This document shows, piece after piece, positions 40,156 to 49,608 of a DNA stretch of 64,000 nt; position 1 is the first letter of the stretch, and each line of letters opens with the position of its first letter. Both the position numbers and the translations under genes were made by a program. The notes under the pieces are model-generated. The model was not told the DNA's origin. It ran no database searches and saw nothing but the letters and a program-made list of their open reading frames with translations. The stretch lies in NCBI RefSeq assembly GCF_900166595.1, contig NZ_LT745763.1, positions 3,223,333 to 3,287,332 of the forward strand. Direction: 5' to 3'. This stretch comes from Virgibacillus dokdonensis (lineage in GTDB: Bacteria > Bacillota > Bacilli > Bacillales > Amphibacillaceae).

Positions 40156-40400
40156 TTCTTATACCAAAAACCTCATTTTACTACTTTCTTGTCTCTTGAA
40201 ATAGATGCAAAAAACCTCCTATTTTTTATAGTGTGATCCATGTTTTTTAGTAAAACAAAAATACCTTCCATTAAATGGCTTACTTTTTGCCAATTTTTCA
40301 AATTTGAAAGTACATCACCAACATAAAAACCTTTCTAGCAAAAATCTGCCAAAAAGGTCTATAGTTAGTTTCATAAATAGCTTCTGCAGCGATGCAGTCA

Positions 40401-40652
40401 CTAAAATGCATAAACAAAAAACGCAATCAATCCTACCAAAATGGTCACTGCATATATCCAGATGAGTAGTGGCACATTTGATTTCAAAGATTTCGTTTCA
40501 TATTCCATCGAACGTTGCAATTCACTTTGAGCGGTTTCACCTTCCGCTTCATATTGCTTCATTTTTCTCTCTTCCTGTTTAAACACGTACAACGTGCCCC
40601 CCAGAGCAACAAGAAATAAACAAAATAAGAAAATAATTAATACCATATTCAT
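40401..40652 (-). CDS. Small two-helix membrane protein, unrecognised
   Basis: 83 residues from the ATG at 40652, chosen because GGGGGG lies about ten bases upstream; a longer frame to 40688 spans that site. Helix 1 is at about 3-25 (VLIIFLFCLFLVALGGTLYV), then a charged coil-like stretch (QEERKMKQYEAEGETAQSEL) and helix 2 (LLIWIYAVTILVGLIAFFVY). It may anchor or bridge a membrane complex. The family is unknown to me and its neighbours give no hint. Confidence 0.7.
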   Translation of the reverse strand: MNMVLIIFLFCLFLVALGGTLYVFKQEERKMKQYEAEGETAQSELQRSMEYETKSLKSNVPLLIWIYAVTILVGLIAFFVYAF

Positions 40653-41020
40653 AGTAATAATCCCCCCCACGTTTACACGTATTTTCAATAAAAATTAACG
40701 ATTGCTATATCGATAATTACAACATAAGTTTTATCATTTCCACTGGAATACTCAGAAAAATAAGATTTTTTCTGAGGGTGCCTGGTGAAAGCTTGGTTAA
40801 AATTTCTAGCTGCCTATTATGAAATAAAACTTTTATTATTGCAACTTTTCGACTGCCCTCTTAATTTATAGCTATCATAACTTTTACATGGATAGAAGCA
40901 TTTTGCAATTCTTTTCATGCAATTGTCAAAAAAAGTTAACGTTTTCATGATTAGCTGTGGAAGTTAATTCGTAGGTAAAAGATTTTTTACTTGTGCTTTT
41001 TACCCCACCATACCAAGGGT

Positions 41021-41685
41021 GAGCGAAATTACGTGAGGGCGAGCACGTTCTTGACATGCGGGAGCGAATCCAACGACATAGCGAGCGTAATTTTGACGTA
41101 CATGAGCGAAGTCAGCGGCATAGCGAGCGTAATTTTGACGTACATGGCGAAGTCAGCGGCTAAGCGAGCGTAATTTTGGCCTACATGGCGAAGTCAGCGG
41201 CATAGCGAGCGTAATTTTGACGTACATGGCGAAGTCAGCGGCATAGCGAGCGTAATTTTGACGTACATGAGCGAAGTCTACGGCTAAGCGAGCGAAATCT
41301 CGACCTACATGAGCGAAGTCAGCGGCATAGCGAGCGAAATCTCGACCTACATGAGCGAAGTCTACGGCATAGCGAGCGAAATATTGGCCTACATGAGCGA
41401 ATCCAACGACATAGCGAGCGTAATTTTGACGTACATGAGCGAAGTCAGCGGCATAGCGAGCGTAATTTTGACGTACATGGCGAAGTCAGCGGCTAAGCGA
41501 GCGTAATTTTGGCCTACATGGCGAAGTCAGCGGCATAGCGAGCGAAATCTCGACCTACATGAGCAAATTCAGCGGCATAGCGAGCGAAGTTTTGCCCTAC
41601 ATGAGCGAAGTCTACGGCATAGCGAGCGAAATATTGGCCTACATGAGCGAATTCAAGCACGAGGCGCGGTGATTTCTCGACAAAC
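41021..41685 (+). repeat. GAGCG-anchored 21-bp tandem array, locus 3 (about 31 units)
   Basis: It alternates GAGCG-AAGTCAGCGGCATAG and GAGCG-TAATTTTGACGTACA or GAGCG-AAATCTCGACCTACA, mostly 21 bp, with several units missing GA (ACATGGCGAAG). It is clearly the same architecture as loci 1 and 2 but with a different variable part. It lies between the small membrane gene and bioY. Frames inside it are artefacts. Confidence 0.9.
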
Positions 41686-41779
41686 CGGTGCAAATCACGC
41701 ATTTTATACATATTATTTTAATAGAATAATTTAGAATAACGATCCACTCATATAATTTACAAATCTAATTTTTCTTCGT

Positions 41780-42349
41780 TTATACTACCTTTTGTTTCGT
41801 TTCTAAAATTAAATTAGCATGTACGAGACGTTTTCGTACAGCAATTCCTATCCAGCTAGCTAATGCAGCTTTAATAAGCCCAACGACGATAAATGGATAC
41901 ACTCCAGCTACGAATGCTGCATTCCACGAAAGATCTAAAATAAATTTCAACTGCGTTGTCCCAAACGCTAGCGTAATCAACATGCCAATTATATTTGCAA
42001 TTAGAGCATTCTGGAAACGAAAGCTTGTTTTTTCGAGAATGAAACCTGTAACATATGCTGTAACAATAAAGCCAAAAATATATCCTCCTGAAGGACCTAC
42101 TAACACATGTGCCCCGCCGCTAAAGCCAGCAAAAACAGGCACACCTGCTCCTCCAATTACCGCATAGCAAATCATCGCTAATGCACCTTGCTTACTGCCT
42201 AAAATAGTTGCCGTAATTCCGACTGCTAAAGTTTGTCCACTTATCGGTATGAGTGGTAGTGGTATTTCAATTTGCGCCAAAATAGCTGTGAGTGCTGCAA
42301 ACAAAGCACAATTAAGCATAAAGCGAAGTCTTTTTCGTTGCTGTTCCAT
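41780..42349 (-). CDS. bioY: Biotin transporter substrate-binding component BioY
   Basis: 190 residues from the ATG at 42349 (GGGGG about ten bases upstream); the longer frame to 42460 adds non-membrane sequence that overlaps the operator. There are about six helices. The BioY signature is IPLPLIPISGQTLAVGITAT, and GAGVPVFAGFSGGAHVLVGP then GGYIFGF follow. It is the S-component of an energy-coupling factor transporter and binds biotin; the shared ECF module is encoded elsewhere. A BirA-type operator upstream supports the substrate. Confidence 0.95.
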   Translation of the reverse strand: MEQQRKRLRFMLNCALFAALTAILAQIEIPLPLIPISGQTLAVGITATILGSKQGALAMICYAVIGGAGVPVFAGFSGGAHVLVGPSGGYIFGFIVTAYVTGFILEKTSFRFQNALIANIIGMLITLAFGTTQLKFILDLSWNAAFVAGVYPFIVVGLIKAALASWIGIAVRKRLVHANLILETKQKVV

Positions 42350-42394
42350 ATTAATAAATCCCCCTATTTCCAATAAACGTTGATGTTTTTCAAA

Positions 42395-42423
42395 ATTGTA
42401 CTTGGAAAAAACAACATTGTCAA
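42395..42423 (-). promoter_or_regulatory. bioY promoter
   Basis: The minus strand reads TTGACA (42418-42423), 17 bases, then TACAAT (42395-42400): a good sigma-A promoter about 45 bases before the chosen start codon. Its -35 lies inside the predicted BirA operator. Confidence 0.75.
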
Positions 42424-42446
42424 CTTGATTAACGTAATAGTTTACA
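42418..42446. promoter_or_regulatory. Predicted BirA operator
   Basis: TGTCAAC, 15 bases, GTTTACA: the palindromic half-sites and 15-base spacing match the BirA operator pattern of Bacilli (GTTAAC-type arms). Biotin-bound BirA would cover the -35 and shut off bioY. Confidence 0.75.
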
Positions 42447-42673
42447 TTCAGGATGAGCAAATTTATTGTTTAAACGTTCTATTTAGAGAGAAGCAATAAT
42501 ACCTTATTCAGTAAATACCATCAATCGATGCGTTTCTAAATAATTAAAATATAAATGAATATAGCAAAGAGTACCAGAAGTAATGAAAGTTATTCAGTCT
42601 TTCGGTTAAAAGTAACTTATTCTCAACTAAGCGGCTACTTCCTTATGGCGATAAACGTACTTAACCAGAAGAT

Positions 42674-42757
42674 GAGCGACTTTTCCCACGCGGCGAGCGC
42701 TTTTTCCACGTTCATGAGCGACTTTACGACGTGCGGGAGTGATTTTCTCATGATAGG
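42674..42757 (+). repeat. GAGCG-anchored 21-bp array, locus 4 (four units)
   Basis: The units start at 42674, 42695, 42716 and 42737 (GAGCGA, GAGCGC, GAGCGA, GAGTGA), exactly 21 bp apart. The internal ACG is shared, and otherwise the four units are diverged. It lies upstream of the SDR gene, ahead of its promoter region. Confidence 0.85.
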
Positions 42758-42838
42758 AGTCTGTAGTTTGAATTTATTCTTTCATATAAGATATACTTAC
42801 AATACAAGTAAGAATCAAGGGAGAGGGGATGACTTACG

Positions 42839-43561
42839 ATGGGGCAACAAATTAAAGGAAAGATTGCGTATATTACAGGTGCTGGTAGCGGTATTGGAAG
42901 AGCAACTGCACTTGCTCTTGCTAAGGAAGGTGTTCATTTAGGCATCATTGCGCGTACGGAATCCAAACTGGAAGCTGTTGCAAGAGAAGTAGAAACATAT
43001 GGCGTTAACGCCAGTTATGCTGTTGCTAATATAGCAAAGTTGGAAGAAGTAGAGGGGGCTGTTGCGAAGCTAGAAACGTCGCTTGGGCCTGCAAATATTT
43101 TAATAAATAATGCAGGTATTGGAACATTTGATAATTTTCTAGAGATGGATCCAGTAACGTGGAAGCAAACTTTAGAGGTGAATGTGTTCGGTACGTATCA
43201 CGTGACCCGTGCCGTCTTACCACATATGCTTAAGAAAAACCAAGGCGATATTATCATGATCTCCTCCAGTAACGGAATAAAAGGAACAGCAGGTTCGACT
43301 TCTTACAGTGCTTCCAAATTTGCCATTCAAGGTATGTCCGAAGCTTTAATGCAAGAAGTGCGCAGAAATAACATTCGCGTTTTCACATTAAATCCAAGCC
43401 TTGTTGCCACAGAGCTTGCTTTCGGCGAAAAGTTAGCGGAGAAAAATGACGATAAATACATGCAAGCCGAAGATTTAGCTGAATACATGGTAGCACAATT
43501 AAAATTGCATCCGAGAATGTTTATTAAACAGTCGTTACAATGGGCTACGAATCCGTTCTAA
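42839..43561 (+). CDS. Short-chain dehydrogenase/reductase (FabG-like)
   Basis: 240 residues of the classical SDR fold: cofactor motif YITGAGSGIGRATALAL, NNAG at ILINNAGIGTFDNF, catalytic Ser in MISSSNGIKG, and Y-X3-K in TSYSASKFAIQG. The Arg after the first strand (IIARTESKLE) suggests NADP(H). It may reduce a 3-oxoacyl or other small ketone. It is a single gene with GAGAGGGG before the ATG; the neighbours do not give the substrate. Confidence 0.9.
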   Translation: MGQQIKGKIAYITGAGSGIGRATALALAKEGVHLGIIARTESKLEAVAREVETYGVNASYAVANIAKLEEVEGAVAKLETSLGPANILINNAGIGTFDNFLEMDPVTWKQTLEVNVFGTYHVTRAVLPHMLKKNQGDIIMISSSNGIKGTAGSTSYSASKFAIQGMSEALMQEVRRNNIRVFTLNPSLVATELAFGEKLAEKNDDKYMQAEDLAEYMVAQLKLHPRMFIKQSLQWATNPF

Positions 43562-44040
43562 AACAAAACTGTTACAAAACGTTGATCCAAAAGCGATTTG
43601 CAACATTTTTCTATATTTATATATCATATTAATTACTTTGCAAAGAAAACTATTAAAATATATCACTAAGTCAGTGCAATTGTTTACGGCTTATTGTTAA
43701 CATAATTTAGAAAATTCAACAATAGACTGCCATTTCAAACTTCGGTTTTTCACTCATCCGTAGGGCATATCGAAAGAACTGTTTGTGGAGCTGGACTGTT
43801 AACTTGTCCAGCTCTAGCAACTTCAATTCTTGAAGCAAGATCTAAGATGTTTAATCGTTATGTAACGTTAATAGCCAACGTCATTTTTATAAAACTTGGC
43901 TTATCTCAAATCTTATGGCGAAAGCTGTAGTTCTTATACTATGAACTATTATGCATTCCTATAGTGTAAAGTAAAAACGTTGGCTATGAATATAAAAGAA
44001 CACGGCTTTCGTTTTTTCTTTGTAGTCTTAAAAGAAAGCA
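43562..44040. other. Intergenic stretch with a nine-bp hairpin
   Basis: No gene. Arms GAGCTGGAC and GTCCAGCTC (43788-43796, 43806-43814) form a stable hairpin without a T-run. Part of the stretch (43890-43935) resembles 31038-31085. Confidence 0.6.
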
Positions 44041-44047
44041 ATTATAT

Positions 44048-44647
44048 TTAAGAAGCTTTCTTCACCTGTTTTTTGGTCATAAATGTTTCTGCCTGCACTA
44101 ATCGCGGAGCACTCGCTAAAATCACTAGCAAAACAATCGTACAAAAAACAAACGCACCTACAAAAGTCGTTCCATTCATTATAAATGAATACAGAACTGG
44201 CGACATTCCTTCGGGGGCATATTTCCCCCAGAAAATGACACCTGCAAGAAAATGCCAAAAATACCTCGCGATGCTACCAATGAATGTCGCAGCTACAACC
44301 CATGCCAAAGCAATTCGTTTATTCCCTTTTTGATAATTATTTTGAATTAAAGGAGCGAGTATTCCGGCAAAACCAACGCTAGCAAAAGCAATAAAATATT
44401 CAATAAAAAATTGCAATGGTGTCAAATAGTAAGCATCACCGAGCATTACCTGCAATAACCCCCATAAGAAACCCGCTAATATACCCGCCAACATTCCTCT
44501 CCGAAATGCAAGAATAAATATGGGCACCATAGCAAAAGAAATCGATATAGCTGGTGATAATTTAATCGAAGGAAGAAAATCCAAAATCATGGCAAATGCT
44601 GCAAAAAATGCTGCTTCAATCATTACTAATAAGCGAATATTTTTCAT
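44048..44647 (-). CDS. thiT: Thiamine transporter substrate-binding component ThiT
   Basis: 199 residues with about six helices, the ECF S-component ThiT family (AMILDFLPSIKLSPAISISF and GFLWGLLQVMLGDAYYLTPL, with the Trp and Tyr residues lining the thiamine site). It binds thiamine for uptake with the shared ECF module. It is preceded by a TPP riboswitch, which confirms the ligand class. The start overlaps the U-run of the leader terminator. Confidence 0.95.
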   Translation of the reverse strand: MKNIRLLVMIEAAFFAAFAMILDFLPSIKLSPAISISFAMVPIFILAFRRGMLAGILAGFLWGLLQVMLGDAYYLTPLQFFIEYFIAFASVGFAGILAPLIQNNYQKGNKRIALAWVVAATFIGSIARYFWHFLAGVIFWGKYAPEGMSPVLYSFIMNGTTFVGAFVFCTIVLLVILASAPRLVQAETFMTKKQVKKAS

Positions 44648-44685
44648 TAAAAAAGCTCCCCTTTCACGGAAACCTCAAGGGAAGC
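44648..44685 (-). terminator. Riboswitch expression platform: hairpin that buries the thiT ribosome binding site
   Basis: The minus strand arms GCTTCCCTT and AAGGGGAGC pair (one wobble) and are followed by TTTTTTA and then the ATG. The second arm is itself the Shine-Dalgarno (AAAGGGGAG), so the same hairpin can end transcription and hide the initiation site. Confidence 0.8.
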
Positions 44686-44805
44686 AGCATTGTTCGACGT
44701 AGTTGTTCATTGATTGTATAAAAGGTAAATGCTTTAAACGTTCGTTTTACACACAGAATCTTCCTTGTAAATCAAACTAGCATTTTATGCATAAACCTAA
44801 GCATT

Positions 44806-44900
44806 GTTGCCCACATCCCTACGCAAGTGCTAACTAAACAGGTTCAAAGGGTCTCGAACGATTCCGTTCCATCTCAGCCAAATGGCTCCCCTTGTGGTTT
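44806..44900 (-). ncRNA. TPP riboswitch (THI element)
   Basis: The minus strand holds the conserved blocks in order: GGGGAGCC, GGCTGAGATG, GACCCTTTGAACCTG, TTAGCACTTGCGTAGGGA. It is about 160 bases upstream of thiT. Thiamine pyrophosphate binding would favour the downstream terminator and lower ThiT. Confidence 0.95.
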
Positions 44901-45029
44901 CTATGTATATGATTTTCATCTATTATAAACGATAAATTGTTCTTTGAACAGCTTTTAGCGTTAAAAGTTGTTTAGCATCCATTTTTTATAGCTATTGTTC
45001 AAATAAATAGTCAGAGAGATGAAGGTAGC

Positions 45030-45675
45030 TCTTAAACGACCACCTGCTAAAGCAGGTGGATTTAGACAAAAATGTCGACGACTAAAGTCGTTCCCCAGGC
45101 TAAAGTCCTGCTCAAAGGCCTTAGCTAAAGCATCCTCAAAGCTAGACTAAATATTTCGTCCTTACCTTCATTGAATTGATTTGTTATATCATTTCTTATT
45201 ATTTCTTCCGTTACCGTCCCTACGGTGGCACAAAAATATCCTCTTGCCCACAAGTGCTGCCCCCAATATCTCTTTTTGAGTTCTGGAAACTCATCCTGCA
45301 ATAATCTTGATGATCTTCCTTTTAGATACGGCAATATTTTACTTGGAGCAATACTTGGAGGACAGGATAATAATAAATGAATGTGGTCTTTTCCAACACT
45401 TCCTTGCAAATATAGTAATTCCCCTAGCTTCACAACCTTGTCTTAGCAAATCACGCACTCTCACCGCTATATGCCCGCCCAAAACCTTATATCTATACTT
45501 TGTCACCCATATGACATGATACTTAATATCATACACAGCATGACTATTTTTTCTATATCCTTCCATACTTTCACCTCTTCACTTCGTATGGACAAAAAAG
45601 ATAAGGCTAAAAGCGGATACCGTCTAAAGAAGGTGGAGTTAGACCACGCATTTGTAAGTTAAACCACCTGCTGCT
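45030..45675 (-). mobile_element. IS200-type element, inactive
   Basis: It has one tnpA-like gene only and hairpins at the downstream end: CCACCTGCTAAAGCAGGTGG (45041-45060), ACGACTAAAGTCGT and CAGGCTAAAGTCCTG. The upstream end has related GTCTAAAGAAGGTGGA and ACCACCTGCTG. The boundaries are approximate. Confidence 0.75.
45125..45566 (-). pseudogene. tnpA: IS200 TnpA transposase, frameshifted
   Basis: The N-terminal part (KNSHAVYDIKYHVIWVTKYR) is in one frame. The HUH motif and C-terminus (GKDHIHLLLSCPP, YLKGRSSRLLQDEFPELKKR, WARGYFCATVG) are in another, with the break near 45410-45435. Joined, they give a normal-length TnpA of about 140 residues. As it stands the product is not functional. 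Confidence 0.85.
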
Positions 45676-45880
45676 TCCATACACTAGTGAAGATAAATAA
45701 ACGGTAAATACATATTTATCAAGAACAAGCAAATGTGTCGCCAATTTCAGACAAATGAATCTAAAACGACCTAGATTCAAAAGCAACAGCTTGCTTATCA
45801 TCACACCTTGATGTGATTCGTAAATGACCTACTATTTCCACACTCATTTGCACTTCAAATTCATTCTTTACACCTTCTTA

Positions 45881-47521
45881 TTAGTTTACACCAACGCGCT
45901 CCCACGCACGAGCAACTTCCTGAGCAGCGCTTTCCCCATACAAATCTTGAGCAGATTGAACGAGTGCTTGTCTTGCATCTTGGAAACTACTATTCGGCGT
46001 TAAATAGGTCGTTAATGCACGATAATAAACTTGTTCCGCTTTGCTTATACCTATGCTATTAACAGTGAAATAGGCCGCTTTATTCGGAATCCCACTATTG
46101 ATATGAACTCCACCCCAATCGCCTCTTCGTGTGTTTGGTAAATGTTGATAATCATTCATATGATCTGGCTGATTATACCTTGTTGGGTTTGCCAAACTGC
46201 GCAATGCATCCCCTTCAACACCAGGTGTAAATACATCTTCACCAATTAACCAATCACCATCCACAAAATAGGCAAAAACATCAGCAAACGATTCATTTAA
46301 TGCACCAGATTGGTTGGCATAGACGAGATCAGCTGTTTCGTCAATCACCCCATGTGTAAGCTCATGAGCTACAATATCATTTGCCCCAGATAACGGAGCA
46401 AATCTTCTTCCGTCTCCATTGCCGTAAATGATTTTATCACCAACCCATACCGCATTATTATAATTATTCCCATAATCGACAATAGACCGAATTGTCGCGC
46501 CATTATTGTCGTAACTAACCCGACCAAATGTATTATAGTAATAATCAAATACTTGTCCAGCATAATAGTGAGCATCAACAGCTGCCTGTTGTTCTTCATT
46601 CGTAAAGCGATTATCTTCATCTTTCACATAAACACCTGGAAGATTTTTATCGCCTCTTCCTTGATTCGTGAACGTTTCAATAACCCCATTCATTCGTTTT
46701 GTCGTATCATAGAGATAATAGTCCCCTTGATGATAAAACGTATTTAACTGTCTATGGTGTCCAAGGGTACCTATTCCACTTCCAGTAGAGGCAAATTCTT
46801 GCGCCTGATTGATTGCTTTTAAAACCTCTCCACTCTCTGCATTCACCCAAATATTCCAATACGCTGGTTTCGGTTTGGCAAATTGAAGCTCTACGCGATA
46901 TGCTAATGTGTACTGTTTATTGTCATCGTGATAGACAACTAAATCAGCAGTTTCTTCCAGTGTATTAAACGTTTCTCCAGTTAATGATGCCATTTTTTGA
47001 TCGGCTTCACTACGTTTTATATCAATGTGTTTCCAAGCATGATTAATTGCTTGTTTTTTAGTTAGTTTTTGTTTTTCTGTTAATTTTTCAGGAGCATTAG
47101 GATGAAATTCCCCGTTAATTGCTATAATTTTTTTGTCTTTATTCACATGTACGACAATTTTAGAATTATCTATCGGTATATTTTGAATTTTCGGTTTATA
47201 AATGTAGTGAGTCATCCCTATATCATCTACATTAGATTCTATAAAATCTAGTTTTGTTTCCGAGTTAATTTGAAAGAGTTCTTTATTCTCCAGCAAAAAT
47301 TTTCTTACATCTGCCTCTTTCGTCACTTTTCGTTCAGATAACTCTCCGTTAATAAACGAAGGCCCTTTTTGCTTATTTTCTTGCTCCCATTTTGTTTCAA
47401 CATCTGCATTTATTTCCCATTCATCCCTTGAATCAGCAGCATGGGTCACCTGAGCATTACTTACAATTAACGTAGTAGCTAAGGTGAGCAAACCCATTCG
47501 ATGAAACCATTTCTTTTGCAT
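45881..47521 (-). CDS. Secreted neutral metalloprotease, thermolysin (M4) family
   Basis: 546 residues if started at the second ATG (47521), better spaced from GGAG; the first ATG is at 47527. It has a signal peptide (LLTLATTLIVSNAQVTHAA), an FTP/PepSY propeptide (about 40-245), then the M4 catalytic domain. The zinc site is HELTHGVIDE with the third ligand Glu in ALNESFADVFAY. The catalytic His region is GGVHINSGIPNKAAYF. It is a full-length bacillolysin: secreted, matures by autocleavage, and digests external protein. Confidence 0.95.
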   Translation of the reverse strand: MQKKWFHRMGLLTLATTLIVSNAQVTHAADSRDEWEINADVETKWEQENKQKGPSFINGELSERKVTKEADVRKFLLENKELFQINSETKLDFIESNVDDIGMTHYIYKPKIQNIPIDNSKIVVHVNKDKKIIAINGEFHPNAPEKLTEKQKLTKKQAINHAWKHIDIKRSEADQKMASLTGETFNTLEETADLVVYHDDNKQYTLAYRVELQFAKPKPAYWNIWVNAESGEVLKAINQAQEFASTGSGIGTLGHHRQLNTFYHQGDYYLYDTTKRMNGVIETFTNQGRGDKNLPGVYVKDEDNRFTNEEQQAAVDAHYYAGQVFDYYYNTFGRVSYDNNGATIRSIVDYGNNYNNAVWVGDKIIYGNGDGRRFAPLSGANDIVAHELTHGVIDETADLVYANQSGALNESFADVFAYFVDGDWLIGEDVFTPGVEGDALRSLANPTRYNQPDHMNDYQHLPNTRRGDWGGVHINSGIPNKAAYFTVNSIGISKAEQVYYRALTTYLTPNSSFQDARQALVQSAQDLYGESAAQEVARAWERVGVN

Positions 47522-47529
47522 TTGCATTC

Positions 47530-48300
47530 ACTCCTTTTATTGGAAACTATTGGTATTTCTTGTGGGGATAATAGTATCGTAGATTTCCATATATGACAAT
47601 AAATCATTTAACTCATTCTCGGTAAACTAATAGGTATTAATACCTATAAAACAAATTAAATAAGTCATAGTATAGACAATATATACATCCTTGAGTTACA
47701 TAAAAAATGTAACTTATATAGGCTTTTTAGGAGATTTTTTCATTTTCTTTATACTACGTCGTTTCATGCTTCCCTTTCATATAAAAATGTCCTATTATAA
47801 AAGTATTAATCTATGAATAGCATGTCTTATTTTATAATTCTAAATAAAAATATCTATTATTGGCACACGCTTCGAATCAAAAGTGTTTGATAAGATAGTC
47901 TACCATGCATTGATTTAGGTTATCATAAAGAGCTTAGGATATATGGATGATCATTCTAGTTTCTTATATTGAAAAATGCTTCGACTTTTCTCATTTTTCA
48001 TTTGTCCCACCTACTTCCTTTTTCATTTTTTTATGCTATAATTTTGATTACATCACATGACATATAAGTTATTATTTTACATCTATTACGTACTACTTTA
48101 TAAATCTACTAACAATTCCGATATTCTAATTGCTATGACTAACTAGAAAAAGGTAGGCGATACATATCTTATACTAGTTGAACGATGTAGAAATATGATT
48201 TTTCCTTTGTGTCCATACACGCGAACTTTCTCGTTCACTGTTTAACAAAATAAGAAGCTTGCTAACTCCATAAGGAGTAAAAACAGGGATTTTGACTATG
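47530..48300. other. AT-rich stretch between protease and ImmA-like gene
   Basis: No gene. It contains an inverted repeat AAGTTACAT / ATGTAACT (about 47694-47716) and a short palindrome GGTATTAATACC at 47632-47643; neither has an assigned role. Confidence 0.5.
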
Positions 48301-48313
48301 TCGGAGGTCTACG

Positions 48314-48784
48314 ATGAGTTATAGAACTACACCATTAGAAGAAGGTATTAAAAATCTTTACATGAAACTAGGATTTACAGAACCACAATATCCTATTGAA
48401 GAACTTGCAGAAAAATTAAACATTCATTTAAGTTATCAAAAAAAGCCTATTTTGCAACAAAGAGGGACCATATATTTAAACCCTCATTTGTCAAGCGAAA
48501 AACAGAAAGAGCTATTTTATTATGAATTATCACATGTCCTTCCACATGTAGGGATACAACTATTTATGCCAAAATTATTTAACAGTTTGCAGAAACATAA
48601 AACAAGCTATATTGCGCTACATTTAGCTATACCAACCTTCATGTTACAAAAGGTAAACTTCCCTCTATATCATGAAGAAGCAATTGCAAATGTTGCTAAT
48701 GAATTTAAAGTAACAACTGAGTTTTCTCAAAAACGCTTACATGAATATAGAAATCAAGTAAATCAAAACTGGAACATTCTTTAA
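48314..48784 (+). CDS. ImmA/IrrE-like protein with degenerate metal site
   Basis: 156 residues, with GGAGG upstream of the ATG. The layout matches ImmA/IrrE family proteins: an N-terminal helical part (PIEELAEKLNIHLSYQ), IYLNPHLSSEKQKELF, and the motif region YYELSHVLPHVG, then a C-terminal helical tail with VANEFKVTTEFSQKRL. Normal members have HEXXH; here the first His is Tyr (YELSH), so peptidase activity is doubtful. Active members cut phage or ICE repressors. No repressor gene is adjacent. Confidence 0.75.
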   Translation: MSYRTTPLEEGIKNLYMKLGFTEPQYPIEELAEKLNIHLSYQKKPILQQRGTIYLNPHLSSEKQKELFYYELSHVLPHVGIQLFMPKLFNSLQKHKTSYIALHLAIPTFMLQKVNFPLYHEEAIANVANEFKVTTEFSQKRLHEYRNQVNQNWNIL

Positions 48785-49043
48785 TAGCTGTTGGGGAAGT
48801 TGCAATTCTACAATGAGTTAATTTGAACAACATCTATCCATTCAAAATTCATAATTTAAAGATGTTTCACAAGTGGAAGTAAATTTATACGAAAGTGAGC
48901 TACATTTTTTAGGGGGGGGATCTTTGGGCAGAGGCAGACCATGAAAATTTACAAGCTACAGCGTTCTCTAGGTGCGTAGGTAGTATTTTTCACATAAATG
49001 CTTTTTTAACTTAATCAAGTAAACCAATAAGAGGAGGAATAAC

Positions 49044-49380
49044 ATTGAAAAAAATAGGCTTAACTATTATGGTGCTAGGAATTGTTGTTCTTGTTAAGAA
49101 AGGGTTTTCCTTAAAAATAGAGGTGAAGTGTACATAGACAATGACGATTTTGTGTTTGCCACTAAGCCATTCATAACACGATCTTCTTGTTTAAAATTTT
49201 ATCTTTCTATCGTGTCAAGCTTTCATAAAATATGGTTCTCACCCAAAAAAGGCTTTTTAGTTATTTTTGATACTAAATATAATGTTCTCACAATAGATGA
49301 AACTACATATTGGGTTTTTAAGACATCTATTTTTAGAACAACCCCATTTTTGGGTATTAACCAAATTGTTAGAAAACCGT
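49044..49380 (+). pseudogene. Decayed small membrane gene, unrecognised
   Basis: AGGAGGAATAACA leads into a TTG at 49044 that reads KKIGLTIMVLG and then loses frame. The following frames give IVVLVKKGFS and, after another shift, YIDNDDFVFATKPF with a hydrophobic-aromatic tail to the stop at about 49380. At least two frameshifts separate the parts. The good ribosome binding site and membrane-like start suggest a former gene of about 110 residues. Confidence 0.4.
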
Positions 49381-49438
49381 AGTTTTTGTTATACTTTAGG
49401 CCTTTAAAATTTTATGCTTTCCCATAATGGAATAAAAG

Positions 49439-49501
49439 TGCGGGGCGCCCGTTTAGCCACAGAGGGAATGGAACGAATCAATCGAGATAAAAGGAATCAC
49501 G
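49439..49501 (+). repeat. Dispersed structured repeat, copy 3, left part
   Basis: GGGGCGCCCGTTTAGCCAC and GAATGGAACGAATCAA match copies 1 and 2. The copy is interrupted at 49501 by the IS256 element and resumes at 51006. Confidence 0.75.
49493..49501. repeat. Target-site duplication of IS256 element, left
   Basis: GGAATCACG here and at 50997-51005, directly abutting the element ends: a nine-base duplication, normal for IS256. Confidence 0.85.
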
Positions 49502-49608
49502 AGAGTATAAAATATTTTGTGTAAATGATTTTTAGAACATAGAAAAAGGAAGACCCTTTTTGTAGAATTAAGTTAGCCGACAAAATTCACAGAAAAGAGG
49601 TCTTCCCT

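Noticed and set aside
42794..42812. Operator for the SDR gene (CTTAC-N7-GTAAG)
   Set aside because: Arms are only five bases and no local regulator gene supports it.
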